NCBI GenBank assembly: GCA_028282845.1
Contig: JANQGY010000013.1
Span: 385,350-449,349 of the forward strand
Reading direction: 5' to 3'
Origin: a bacterium
GTDB taxonomy: Bacteria > Fidelibacterota > Marinisomatia > Marinisomatales > JAHJCW01
DNA: 64,000 bases
Below the pieces are notes generated by a model. It was not told the DNA's origin. It searched no databases and saw nothing but the letters and a program-made list of their open reading frames with translations. Positions 36,145 through 44,223 of the stretch are shown here, in pieces (positions within the stretch are counted from its first letter, which is position 1; the number at the start of each line of letters is the position of its first letter). The translations under genes were made by a program, and so were the position numbers.

Positions 36145-37594
36145 TGTTTAATTCCTGACGCCTGATAATTGCGGTTTTCCGCATCCAATCCTTGGCTTCA
36201 TTATTGCGATCAATGGTGATTTGATCAATACTATGATCGGTTCCTCCGGAGTGGCGGATCACGTTATATAGCGGTTCATAAATGCGACCAATTTTGTAAT
36301 GTTCACTGATCCGCAGAACCATATCATAATCCTCACCATAATTACGTGTATAGGGATTTTCATTCATTTCAAAATAGCCAATTTCTTTAATTAATTGGAT
36401 CGGTATCGCTCGTGGAGCGCCGGCACCATTTATGCGGAGTAAATTGTTGCGACCATTTTCGTCCGTCCATTCTTTATGTGATACAACTGGTATATTTTGG
36501 TCTTTTTGTATTTTCCCGTTATCCAATTTCTGCCAAACCTCATAAGAGCCAATTACCATTCCGAGCGTTGGATCTGAATCAAATTTTTCTAAGATCATTT
36601 CTACCGCATTGGAAAGTAATTGGTCATCGGAATCCAATTGAATATAATATTCACCTTGGGCTAGTTGTACGCCAAGATTAAGACAAAATCCGATGTTATT
36701 TATATCGGATGTGATTAACCGAACTTCAGGTTTGCTTGAATTAAATCTATCACCACCTTTCATAAAACATTTAACAGCATTATTGGTAGGATCATCCTCA
36801 CCACCATTAACAACCGCTATTATTTCAATATTTTGAATAGTCTGATTCTGACCGCTTTCAATTGCTTCAATAATGAAATCGGGACGATTATTAACCGGAA
36901 TAATGATTGAAGCTTTCAGAGGATATTTTTCGGTATCCGGTCGCTTCTTATAAATTTGTTTTGGCGACAAATAGGCATTCATCCTTTTTAAATGATTTGT
37001 AATTATAAACTCCGCTTCTTTCTGAACATCTGTATCTGATAATAAATAATCAAATATATTGGCAGATTCCCTAATTGCTTCTACTATATATAATGAACCA
37101 TGGGTTTTATTTGATATATGAATAATTTCGGCAATCTCGGATATTTTTAATCTGATGTCATATAATTGATTACATTCAATTTCAGAATCAAATCCACCAA
37201 CTTGTTTTAGAACAGATTTACGAAACATGAATGCCTTGCCATAATCCTGATTGTCCCGAACTCGACCGATATGATGTTTTAACAAATGGATTTCTGTAAC
37301 TTTGTTGTTATCAATTAATTCATAATCAGCATAAACCATTCCTGCATTTGTATTCTTTCCCAAAGCAAGTTGCATTAGTTTGACACAATCCTTTTTTAAT
37401 TGTACAGAACAATCTCTGTCATCAATCAGCAGAATAAATTCGGAATCGAGATTTTGGATTTTTGTATTTATCGAATTTGAAAGATTAGCATTTTTATCTA
37501 ATTCGGATAAGCGTATTGATGTTGTAATCGGACTCATTAAATATTTGGTATTAATGTCAACAGAATAATACAAATGATTATTATACGCTTTCAA
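36134..37594 (-). CDS. Glycosyltransferase with two GT-A type domains
   Basis: 486 residues. The C-terminal part (about 225-450) is a typical GT2 domain: KASIIIPVNNRPDFIIEAI, the DSDD metal-binding motif in YYIQLDSDDQLLS, and a later GEDYDMVLRISE. The N-terminal part (about 45-170) resembles a second, shorter GT-A fold (LLIDDRD, then MVYADYELID and VRDNQDYGKAFMFR). No membrane helix or signal peptide, so cytoplasmic. Acceptor and sugar unknown. It is the first gene of a minus-strand operon with the kinase, SpoIID and symporter genes; the promoter should lie in the 79-base divergent gap 37595-37673. Confidence 0.85.
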   Translation of the reverse strand: MKAYNNHLYYSVDINTKYLMSPITTSIRLSELDKNANLSNSINTKIQNLDSEFILLIDDRDCSVQLKKDCVKLMQLALGKNTNAGMVYADYELIDNNKVTEIHLLKHHIGRVRDNQDYGKAFMFRKSVLKQVGGFDSEIECNQLYDIRLKISEIAEIIHISNKTHGSLYIVEAIRESANIFDYLLSDTDVQKEAEFIITNHLKRMNAYLSPKQIYKKRPDTEKYPLKASIIIPVNNRPDFIIEAIESGQNQTIQNIEIIAVVNGGEDDPTNNAVKCFMKGGDRFNSSKPEVRLITSDINNIGFCLNLGVQLAQGEYYIQLDSDDQLLSNAVEMILEKFDSDPTLGMVIGSYEVWQKLDNGKIQKDQNIPVVSHKEWTDENGRNNLLRINGAGAPRAIPIQLIKEIGYFEMNENPYTRNYGEDYDMVLRISEHYKIGRIYEPLYNVIRHSGGTDHSIDQITIDRNNEAKDWMRKTAIIRRQELNNGR

Positions 37595-37673
37595 TTAATA
37601 AGCGATTGCTAAACAATGTTTTATTAAATAGTTTTACAAATAACTTTCAAGTATATATTAATTGAATTATCAG

Positions 37674-40604
37674 ATGAGAAACATATCTTGGATCAAGACT
37701 AAAATCATTGTAGGAACTATTTTTATTTTAATCTCTTGCTCACCTCCGCCTGCGATGGAGACAGAGCAATCTTGGGCGGAGCAGACTTTAAATGAATTGT
37801 CGCTCAGGGAAAAAATCTCGCAGATGTTGATTTATCCTATGCATCTGAAATTCAGGAACGAAAATTCTAAGCAGCAGAAAGAATTAATTGAACTCGTTGA
37901 AACTGATGGCATTGGAGGAATCCATTTATGGAGCGGAAGTTCGGGCTTATCAGTTACTATGCTTAATGAGTTACAGCGCAAATCCAAGGTTCCGATAATT
38001 GTTGATATGGACATTGAAAAAGGTGTAGCGGCGCGGTTCAATTCGGGGACGCAGGTTCCGGTAATGATGGCTATTGCAGCTACCGGTGATCCACAGAATG
38101 CTTTCGACGTAGGAAATATCATCGCTAAGGAAGGTCGTAGTGTTGGCGTTCATTGGAATCTTGCTCCGGTTGTTGACGTGAATATTAATCCCGATAATCC
38201 CATAATCAATACCCGGACGTTCAGTGATGATCCGCAAGTTGTGGCGGAATATACCGCTAAATTTATAGAGGGTATGCACTCCGGCGGGATGATTACCACT
38301 GCAAAGCATTTCCCCGGGCATGGCGACACTCAATCCGACTCGCATCTGAATCTAACAATTATCCCGAGTGATTCGTCAAGGCTATGGTCGGTTGAGCTTG
38401 CTCCCTTCAAAGCGGCAATCGCTGCCGGCGTTGATGCAATCATGGTCGGCCATTTGATCGCACCTGATTACCAAACTAATGGCACGATTCCGGCAACCTT
38501 CTCCAAATTTTGGCTGCAGGATATTCTCAGGGGAGAACTCGGTTTTACGGGTGCGATAATAACCGATGCGATGGATATGAAATCCATCACCAATAACTAT
38601 TCTGATGATTTTGCTTTGATCAGCGCGATTAACGCCGGTTGCGATGTCATAATCCAAAATCATAAATATAAGCAATCGCTTGATACCATTGAAAATGCTG
38701 TTAAAACAGGTTTGATTAAAGAGGCGAGAATAAACGAAGCAGCGCTCAAAATGCTTAAACTGAAAGAGAAAGCCGGACTGCATTTATCCCGTCGAACCAA
38801 TTTTAAAACCATTCAACGCAGTTTGGAATCTTTTGGAACTGCTAATATAGTAAATAAAATTGCCGAAAAATCTCTGACATTAGTTAAAAATGACAACAAC
38901 CTTTTTCCTCTGACAATTAATAAAGATGAAAAAATATTTTTGGTTGATTTAAATGACAATACGTATAATCACAAACAATCGTTTGTTACTAAATCTTTGT
39001 TGGGCAAGGGACTGCCTGTCGAGTCAATGGTGGTGGACGAATCGGATAGCACTGCTTACTTCAAAACGCTTATTGAACAAATTACAAATGGTAGTCAGGT
39101 AATTCTAAATTCATTTGCCAAACCGCGCGCCGGTAAGGGTAATGCCAATTTGAATGAACCACAAACTTATTTAATCAAGCAACTACTTGAGCGCACCAAT
39201 CGGATAACATTAATTAGTTTTGGTAATCCGTATTTGATCCGTGACTTCCCCAAGATTCAAGCCTATCTTTGCGCTTGGAGCGACCAACCGCTCATGCAAC
39301 GGTCTGCTGCCAAAGCATTATTGGGTCAGATTGATATAAACGGAAAACTTCCGATTAAGATTCCCGGAATCGCTAAAAGAGGCAGCGGAATTGAATTATC
39401 GGCTAAGCCGCTAAAATATTATATATCCCCTAAGCAAGTTGGTAAACGACTAAAACAGTTTTTACCTTACGAATTAGGAATTGATGCTAACGTTTTAAAT
39501 GAATTAATGAATGAAGCAGTGTCCGATTCGGCTTTCCCCGGCGGAGTTCTATTGGCTGTAAAAGATGGACAAATATTCATTAATAACGCATTTGGGCACC
39601 ATACTTATGGTCAACAAAATCCGGTTAATAGTGGCAATATTTTTGATATTGCTTCAATCACTAAAGTTGTAGCAACCACTGCGGCGATAATGAAATTGTA
39701 TGATGAAGGCAAATTAACTTTGGATGATTCTGTCGGGAAATATATTAATGAGTTTGTTGGTTATAAATTTGAAGATGTTGGTGAACGAAAAATGGTTACA
39801 ATCAGGCATTTATTAACCCACACTGCCGGTCTCCCGCCCTTCGAATTATTTTATGAAATTGAGGGCGATATTGAAGATAGATATAGAGCGATTTATTCCG
39901 TTAAGCTCGCTGCCAAACCGGGCGAAAAATATGTTTACTCGGATATTGGATTCATGTTACTCGGAAAAATTGTTGAAAAAATATCCGGTCAGAAACTTGA
40001 TGAATATGTTAATGCTAACATTTTTGAACCTTTAGGAATGACAGATACATTCTTTAATCCTGAAATGATAAAGGTGAAAAGAATAGTTCCTACAGAATAT
40101 AGCGAATCTGAGAAGGGATTTATAAAAGGGCACGTTCACGATGAAAATGCCTGTTCGGTGGGCGGTGTATCCGGGCATGCCGGGCTATTTTCTACGGCGC
40201 AGGATTTGGCGATCTTTTCGCAAATGATGCTGAACGGTGGAATTTATGGTGACGTCAGAATATTTGACCCTGAAACAGTTGAGCTATTTACCACTATTTC
40301 GGATCAACAAATTGGCGATCATTATTTAGGGTGGGGTAAACCAACCGGACAGGCATCGGGAGGCGTATATTTAAGCGATAATAGTTATGGGCATACCGGT
40401 TTTACCGGAACATCGCTTTGGATTGATCCTGATAATAATGTTATCGTTATATTACTTACCAATGCTGTGCATCCACATCGCGAATGGAAAGACCCGAAGT
40501 ATTATGACTGGCGACAAAGAATCCACTCGGCAGTTTATGAATCACTCGGTTTTAACAGCCACAATCCAAATTTAGAATGGCGTAAAAATTGGGATGTTAA
40601 ATAG
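37674..40604 (+). CDS. GH3 beta-N-acetylglucosaminidase (NagZ-like) fused to a beta-lactamase-type hydrolase, lipoprotein
   Basis: 976 residues. Lipoprotein signal with lipobox LISC (Cys22). A GH3 domain (about 30-380) has the NagZ signature KHFPGHGDTQSDSH at about 211-224 and the nucleophile aspartate in AIITDAMDMKSI. After a GH3 C-terminal region, a serine hydrolase domain (about 600-960) has SITK with Ser661/Lys664, YSDIG and HTGFTG, the SxxK, YxN-like and HxG motifs of class C beta-lactamases and PBPs. It should remove GlcNAc from peptidoglycan fragments in the periplasm and perhaps hydrolyse peptides. Start at the ATG of 37674; a TTG four codons earlier is possible. Confidence 0.93.
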   Translation: MRNISWIKTKIIVGTIFILISCSPPPAMETEQSWAEQTLNELSLREKISQMLIYPMHLKFRNENSKQQKELIELVETDGIGGIHLWSGSSGLSVTMLNELQRKSKVPIIVDMDIEKGVAARFNSGTQVPVMMAIAATGDPQNAFDVGNIIAKEGRSVGVHWNLAPVVDVNINPDNPIINTRTFSDDPQVVAEYTAKFIEGMHSGGMITTAKHFPGHGDTQSDSHLNLTIIPSDSSRLWSVELAPFKAAIAAGVDAIMVGHLIAPDYQTNGTIPATFSKFWLQDILRGELGFTGAIITDAMDMKSITNNYSDDFALISAINAGCDVIIQNHKYKQSLDTIENAVKTGLIKEARINEAALKMLKLKEKAGLHLSRRTNFKTIQRSLESFGTANIVNKIAEKSLTLVKNDNNLFPLTINKDEKIFLVDLNDNTYNHKQSFVTKSLLGKGLPVESMVVDESDSTAYFKTLIEQITNGSQVILNSFAKPRAGKGNANLNEPQTYLIKQLLERTNRITLISFGNPYLIRDFPKIQAYLCAWSDQPLMQRSAAKALLGQIDINGKLPIKIPGIAKRGSGIELSAKPLKYYISPKQVGKRLKQFLPYELGIDANVLNELMNEAVSDSAFPGGVLLAVKDGQIFINNAFGHHTYGQQNPVNSGNIFDIASITKVVATTAAIMKLYDEGKLTLDDSVGKYINEFVGYKFEDVGERKMVTIRHLLTHTAGLPPFELFYEIEGDIEDRYRAIYSVKLAAKPGEKYVYSDIGFMLLGKIVEKISGQKLDEYVNANIFEPLGMTDTFFNPEMIKVKRIVPTEYSESEKGFIKGHVHDENACSVGGVSGHAGLFSTAQDLAIFSQMMLNGGIYGDVRIFDPETVELFTTISDQQIGDHYLGWGKPTGQASGGVYLSDNSYGHTGFTGTSLWIDPDNNVIVILLTNAVHPHREWKDPKYYDWRQRIHSAVYESLGFNSHNPNLEWRKNWDVK

Positions 40605-41427
40605 ATTTATTAAATTAATTTTCTGCATTTTGATTTTTATAATTGGTTGCGCAGGTATATTTGATTGGATTGATACTTTGCCCAAACCGTGGCAATTGAC
40701 CGAAGAAGAAGTTTCCGAATTACTACCCAAATTCAAAGAAAAATATCCTGATTTTGAAGACCGGTTGAAAGCTCTGACTTTGTGGAGAGTTGGGACACCT
40801 TACGAAGAATTTAAGTTAGGTGAAGAAATTCCACCGGATACCGATCCGTTATTCCGTTTGGATATGTCCGATTGTACTGTACACGTACTTACAACATTGG
40901 TATTAGCCCAAAGCACGGATTGGCAACAAGCCCGAGAACATATTACCAAAATCCATTACAAAATGAATACTGATGGACAACATATCCCTATCTTTACTTC
41001 AAGGTGGCATTTTACTTCCGATAGATTGCTGTCGAATCCCTCGACTGTGAATATTACCGATAATATTATTGATGATAAATATTTTAAAAAAATTGAGCTA
41101 ATTCTAAACAAGAAGCAAGATGGCTCTCCTCTTTTGGGTATGGATTGGTCTAAGGAAATTCAGTTGTCTTATATTCCAAGTGAATTTATAAGCCTTGATC
41201 TATTAGATAAACTTCCGCAAGTCTGTGGTATCGCATTTGTACGGGAATCATATATTAAAAACGGACTGATCATAGCCCACGAAGGTATTCTACTTGACAA
41301 AATTAATTTGGTACATGCTTCGTCAGACTCGGGACAGACCGTCAAAGTAAATTTTATGGACTATTATTTTTATGGTAAGAAACCAAACTTTGACGGAATC
41401 ATGGTTTATAGGTTTGTTCCATTATAG
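40594..41427 (+). CDS. DUF1460 amidase-like lipoprotein (NlpC/P60 relative)
   Basis: 277 residues. Lipoprotein signal LIFIIGCA (Cys19). The region 60-260 matches DUF1460, a branch of the NlpC/P60-like cysteine peptidases: RLDMSDCTVHVLTTLVLAQ carries the probable nucleophile Cys94, FTSRWHFTSDR a conserved middle segment, and INLVHASSDSGQTV the probable histidine. Characterised members act as N-acetylmuramoyl-L-alanine amidases. The start overlaps the GH3 gene by 11 bases, so both lipoproteins are made together and may act in sequence on muropeptides. Confidence 0.88.
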   Translation: MLNRFIKLIFCILIFIIGCAGIFDWIDTLPKPWQLTEEEVSELLPKFKEKYPDFEDRLKALTLWRVGTPYEEFKLGEEIPPDTDPLFRLDMSDCTVHVLTTLVLAQSTDWQQAREHITKIHYKMNTDGQHIPIFTSRWHFTSDRLLSNPSTVNITDNIIDDKYFKKIELILNKKQDGSPLLGMDWSKEIQLSYIPSEFISLDLLDKLPQVCGIAFVRESYIKNGLIIAHEGILLDKINLVHASSDSGQTVKVNFMDYYFYGKKPNFDGIMVYRFVPL

Positions 41428-41431
41428 CAGA

Positions 41432-42688
41432 TTATTCATAAAGCACATATTTCATTTTCAATGAAATAAAATGATCTAATTCCGATTGATATGAATTGAT
41501 AATTTCGGAAGGGGTATTGCCATTTTTGAGTTGCAGAGGTAGGGAATCTGAACCCCACAATCTTGCCATTGAATCAATATTTATTTTGAAACTGTCCGGA
41601 AATAATTTATTTAGATGATAAAGAATTGTTATTCCTGTTGCAACGCTATTGTACTCATCAGGATCGGTTATTCGAATATCAACGCCATAACATTCCTGAT
41701 CCTGAAATTTAGGAGCTGTTGCCATAGATGGAATAGCAATGGGTGTAAAGCTTGATTCAGTAAAGACAACACCGTTTAATTTTTCCTTGTTTAGACAATT
41801 TACCAACATTTCTGAATTTATCCACGGCGCACCTACTCTTTTAATCGGTGTAAAAGTACCGCGACCATCACTGACATTAGTTCCTTGCAACAAACATAAT
41901 CCCGGATATACAATAGCTGTTTCCAAATCAACAATGTTGGGCGACGGTTTGACCCAAGGTAAATTTGTTTCAGAGTAATAAGAGCACGGACTATAATTCT
42001 CCATTTTTACTACAGTCAATTCAGGGGCAGGTTTGATCATCTTTTCCCCGATTAACAATTGTGCCAATTCGCCAACTGTCAAGCCATATCTAATTGGTAT
42101 TGGATATTTACCGACAAATGATTGGTATTTTTCTAATAAGACAGGTCCTTCAACTTTATTGCCAAGCGGATTCGGGCGATCTAAAATCATAACCGGAATA
42201 TCAGCTTCAGCTGCTGCTTCCATGACAAGTCCCATTGTACTAATATAGGTGTAGAATCGGGCACCGACATCTTGAATATCATAAATAATGAGATCAATTC
42301 CTTTGAGCATTTCCGGGTTTGGTTTGCGGTTCTTTCCGTACAAACTGATGATCGGAGGTAAATTTGCTGCTGTAGAACTGTTTTCAATGTGTTCTCCATC
42401 GGCATATCGGCCGGTAAAGCCATGTTCAGGAGAGAAAATCTTGGCTAAGGTATGTTTCTGATCGGCTAAAAAAAGTGCCACATTGGAAATCCCCGCTTGA
42501 TTCAAACCGGAGTGATTGGTTATCAGAGCAATTCGCTTACCGGTAAGCATGTCCGAATACTTTTCAAATAATAAATCTAATCCGGTTTTGATAGGTAATG
42601 GTGTAGGATTATTCTTGAGAGTAGTATGCTGACTACAATTGGCAATTATAAAACAAATTAAAATTAATTTTGGAAAATTCTTTCTCAT
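41432..42688 (-). CDS. DUF1343 exo-beta-N-acetylmuramidase (NamZ-like) lipoprotein
   Basis: 418 residues with lipobox FIIANCS (Cys18). DUF1343 features run through it: ALITNHSGLN, FSPEHGFTGRYADGEH (about 88-103), IIYDIQDVGARFYTYISTMG (about 135-154), VMILDRPNPLGN and YPIPIRYGLTVGELAQLLI. DUF1343 proteins (GH171) include NamZ, which removes terminal N-acetylmuramic acid from peptidoglycan. Together with the NagZ-like enzyme it would take glycan strands apart to single sugars. It converges on the DUF1460 gene with only four bases between them. Confidence 0.92.
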   Translation of the reverse strand: MRKNFPKLILICFIIANCSQHTTLKNNPTPLPIKTGLDLLFEKYSDMLTGKRIALITNHSGLNQAGISNVALFLADQKHTLAKIFSPEHGFTGRYADGEHIENSSTAANLPPIISLYGKNRKPNPEMLKGIDLIIYDIQDVGARFYTYISTMGLVMEAAAEADIPVMILDRPNPLGNKVEGPVLLEKYQSFVGKYPIPIRYGLTVGELAQLLIGEKMIKPAPELTVVKMENYSPCSYYSETNLPWVKPSPNIVDLETAIVYPGLCLLQGTNVSDGRGTFTPIKRVGAPWINSEMLVNCLNKEKLNGVVFTESSFTPIAIPSMATAPKFQDQECYGVDIRITDPDEYNSVATGITILYHLNKLFPDSFKINIDSMARLWGSDSLPLQLKNGNTPSEIINSYQSELDHFISLKMKYVLYE

Positions 42689-42802
42689 GGCATAACTAAG
42701 TTAAATATTTTTTGGTAATGTCAGAACAATAGAAAATTGTAATATAGGATGCTGTTATCGTATATTCAACAGTTCTAAACAGTTTACTAAGGATTAATAT
42801 AG

Positions 42803-43393
42803 TTGAAAAAATATAATTGCCAAGATGCTGATTTTCAAGAATTTACTATTGATAGTGAGTTCTATCATTCGCTACCGGAAGGTCACATAATTCGGACTTT
42901 AATGGAGGAGCATCAGGTCATTTTGAATTTTTGCCGGGTATTAGCTGATCTTGTAAAAAAACTAAATAAACTGCATTCGGTGAGTGAAGCTGAGGAACTG
43001 ATAAGTAATATTCAAACCATTTCAGGACATTTACTCAGGACCGAGCGGCATCATATCCGGGAGGAGCATACTTTTGTACGCAGATTAGTCTCTATTGCAG
43101 AATTTGAACCGTCCTTGGAAGTGCGACGCCAACATGATAAACTCGGTGTGCAGAAGCGGTTTCTGGAACGGACGATTTACGGAGTATATACCACACCATT
43201 TGAAGATTTCAAAAATGACCTAAAAAGTGCAAGTCAGAAATTGATCCGTACACTTAAAAAACACATTGAGCTGGAAGATAATATTCTGTATCCGCAAGCT
43301 GTTGAGCTGATAAAGGATGCTAAAATATGGGAAAAGATGAAAGCGGAATCGGATCAAATTGGATATTGTTGTTTTACACCGAACAAATCGTAA
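42803..43393 (+). CDS. Hemerythrin-like domain protein
   Basis: 196 residues of helical bundle type. Candidate iron ligands are spread as in hemerythrin-like proteins: LMEEHQVIL (His38), HLLRTERHHIREEHTF (His73-85 region), RRQHDKLG (His114) and LKKHIELEDNILYPQA (His-xxx-Glu near residues 155-160). A di-iron centre that senses or binds oxygen or nitric oxide is likely. The start is a TTG at 42803 with AAGGA nine bases upstream. It is the first gene ahead of the cbb3 oxidase cluster, which suggests a role in oxygen response. Confidence 0.82.
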   Translation: MKKYNCQDADFQEFTIDSEFYHSLPEGHIIRTLMEEHQVILNFCRVLADLVKKLNKLHSVSEAEELISNIQTISGHLLRTERHHIREEHTFVRRLVSIAEFEPSLEVRRQHDKLGVQKRFLERTIYGVYTTPFEDFKNDLKSASQKLIRTLKKHIELEDNILYPQAVELIKDAKIWEKMKAESDQIGYCCFTPNKS

Positions 43394-43449
43394 TTTCCTG
43401 TCTTAAAACTGTTCTGTTTTTCGTATAAAATTCTATTTTAGGAAAATTT

Positions 43450-44223
43450 ATGGAATTTATTGTACCGGGATTGTTACTCGGATTAGTCACCAGTTTTCAT
43501 TGTGTCGGGATGTGTGGACCAATTGCAATCGCATTACCATTACAAGGCGCCGGTAAAGTGCAAAGACTGATTGGCGGCTTACTTTATAATTTAGGACGAA
43601 CAACTACGTATATAATATTCGGACTAATCTTGGGCTCGGTTGGACAGGGTTTGGGTGCTTTAGGTTTTCAAAGATGGGTGTCCATTATCGCCGGTGTATT
43701 AATGATAATTACTGCTCTTTCCCCGTCATTGTTGAGGTCGGGCTTTGATCAAGAAAGTCTGTTCAGCAGATTTTTGGAAAAAATTAAATTGGGTTTAAAG
43801 CGATTATTTTCGATAAGATCTTTTGGTAGTTTATATTCAATTGGTTTGATCAACGGATTATTGCCATGCGGACCTTTGTATATGGCATTCATAATATCAA
43901 CCGGAACCGGAAATGCTATTACAGCTGCATTATTTATGATGATGTTTGGATTGGGAACCTTACCCTTGCTTTTTGCCGTAACAATCCTTGGTAATTTTAT
44001 CAGTATCCCGCTTAGAAATAAAATCAACAATTTCTTACCGGTTTTAATAGTAGTTATCGGTATTTTATTTATATTGCGCGGTTTGAATCTTGGAATTCCT
44101 TATCTAAGTCCCAAAGAAGAAATGATAAAGAAAAAGGTTGAAAAAACAATTAAAAATCAAGCAAGCGGTTTGGACGATTCCATGAAACATGAGATTGATT
44201 CAGGTGACTGCTGTAAAAACTGA
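43450..44223 (+). CDS. Sulfite exporter TauE/SafE-like (DsbD-like) membrane protein of the cbb3 cluster
   Basis: 257 residues, six or seven membrane helices. The N-terminal GLVTSFHCVGMCGPIAIALP with its two cysteines and NGLLPCGPLYMAF in the middle are typical of the TauE/SafE-like proteins encoded next to ccoI and ccoS (sometimes called CcoH/YoaE in annotation). They are presumed to help copper or heme delivery to the oxidase, but no function is proven. The C-terminal tail carries DSGDCCKN, a possible metal site. The stop overlaps the ccoI start by 35 bases. Confidence 0.85.
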   Translation: MEFIVPGLLLGLVTSFHCVGMCGPIAIALPLQGAGKVQRLIGGLLYNLGRTTTYIIFGLILGSVGQGLGALGFQRWVSIIAGVLMIITALSPSLLRSGFDQESLFSRFLEKIKLGLKRLFSIRSFGSLYSIGLINGLLPCGPLYMAFIISTGTGNAITAALFMMMFGLGTLPLLFAVTILGNFISIPLRNKINNFLPVLIVVIGILFILRGLNLGIPYLSPKEEMIKKKVEKTIKNQASGLDDSMKHEIDSGDCCKN

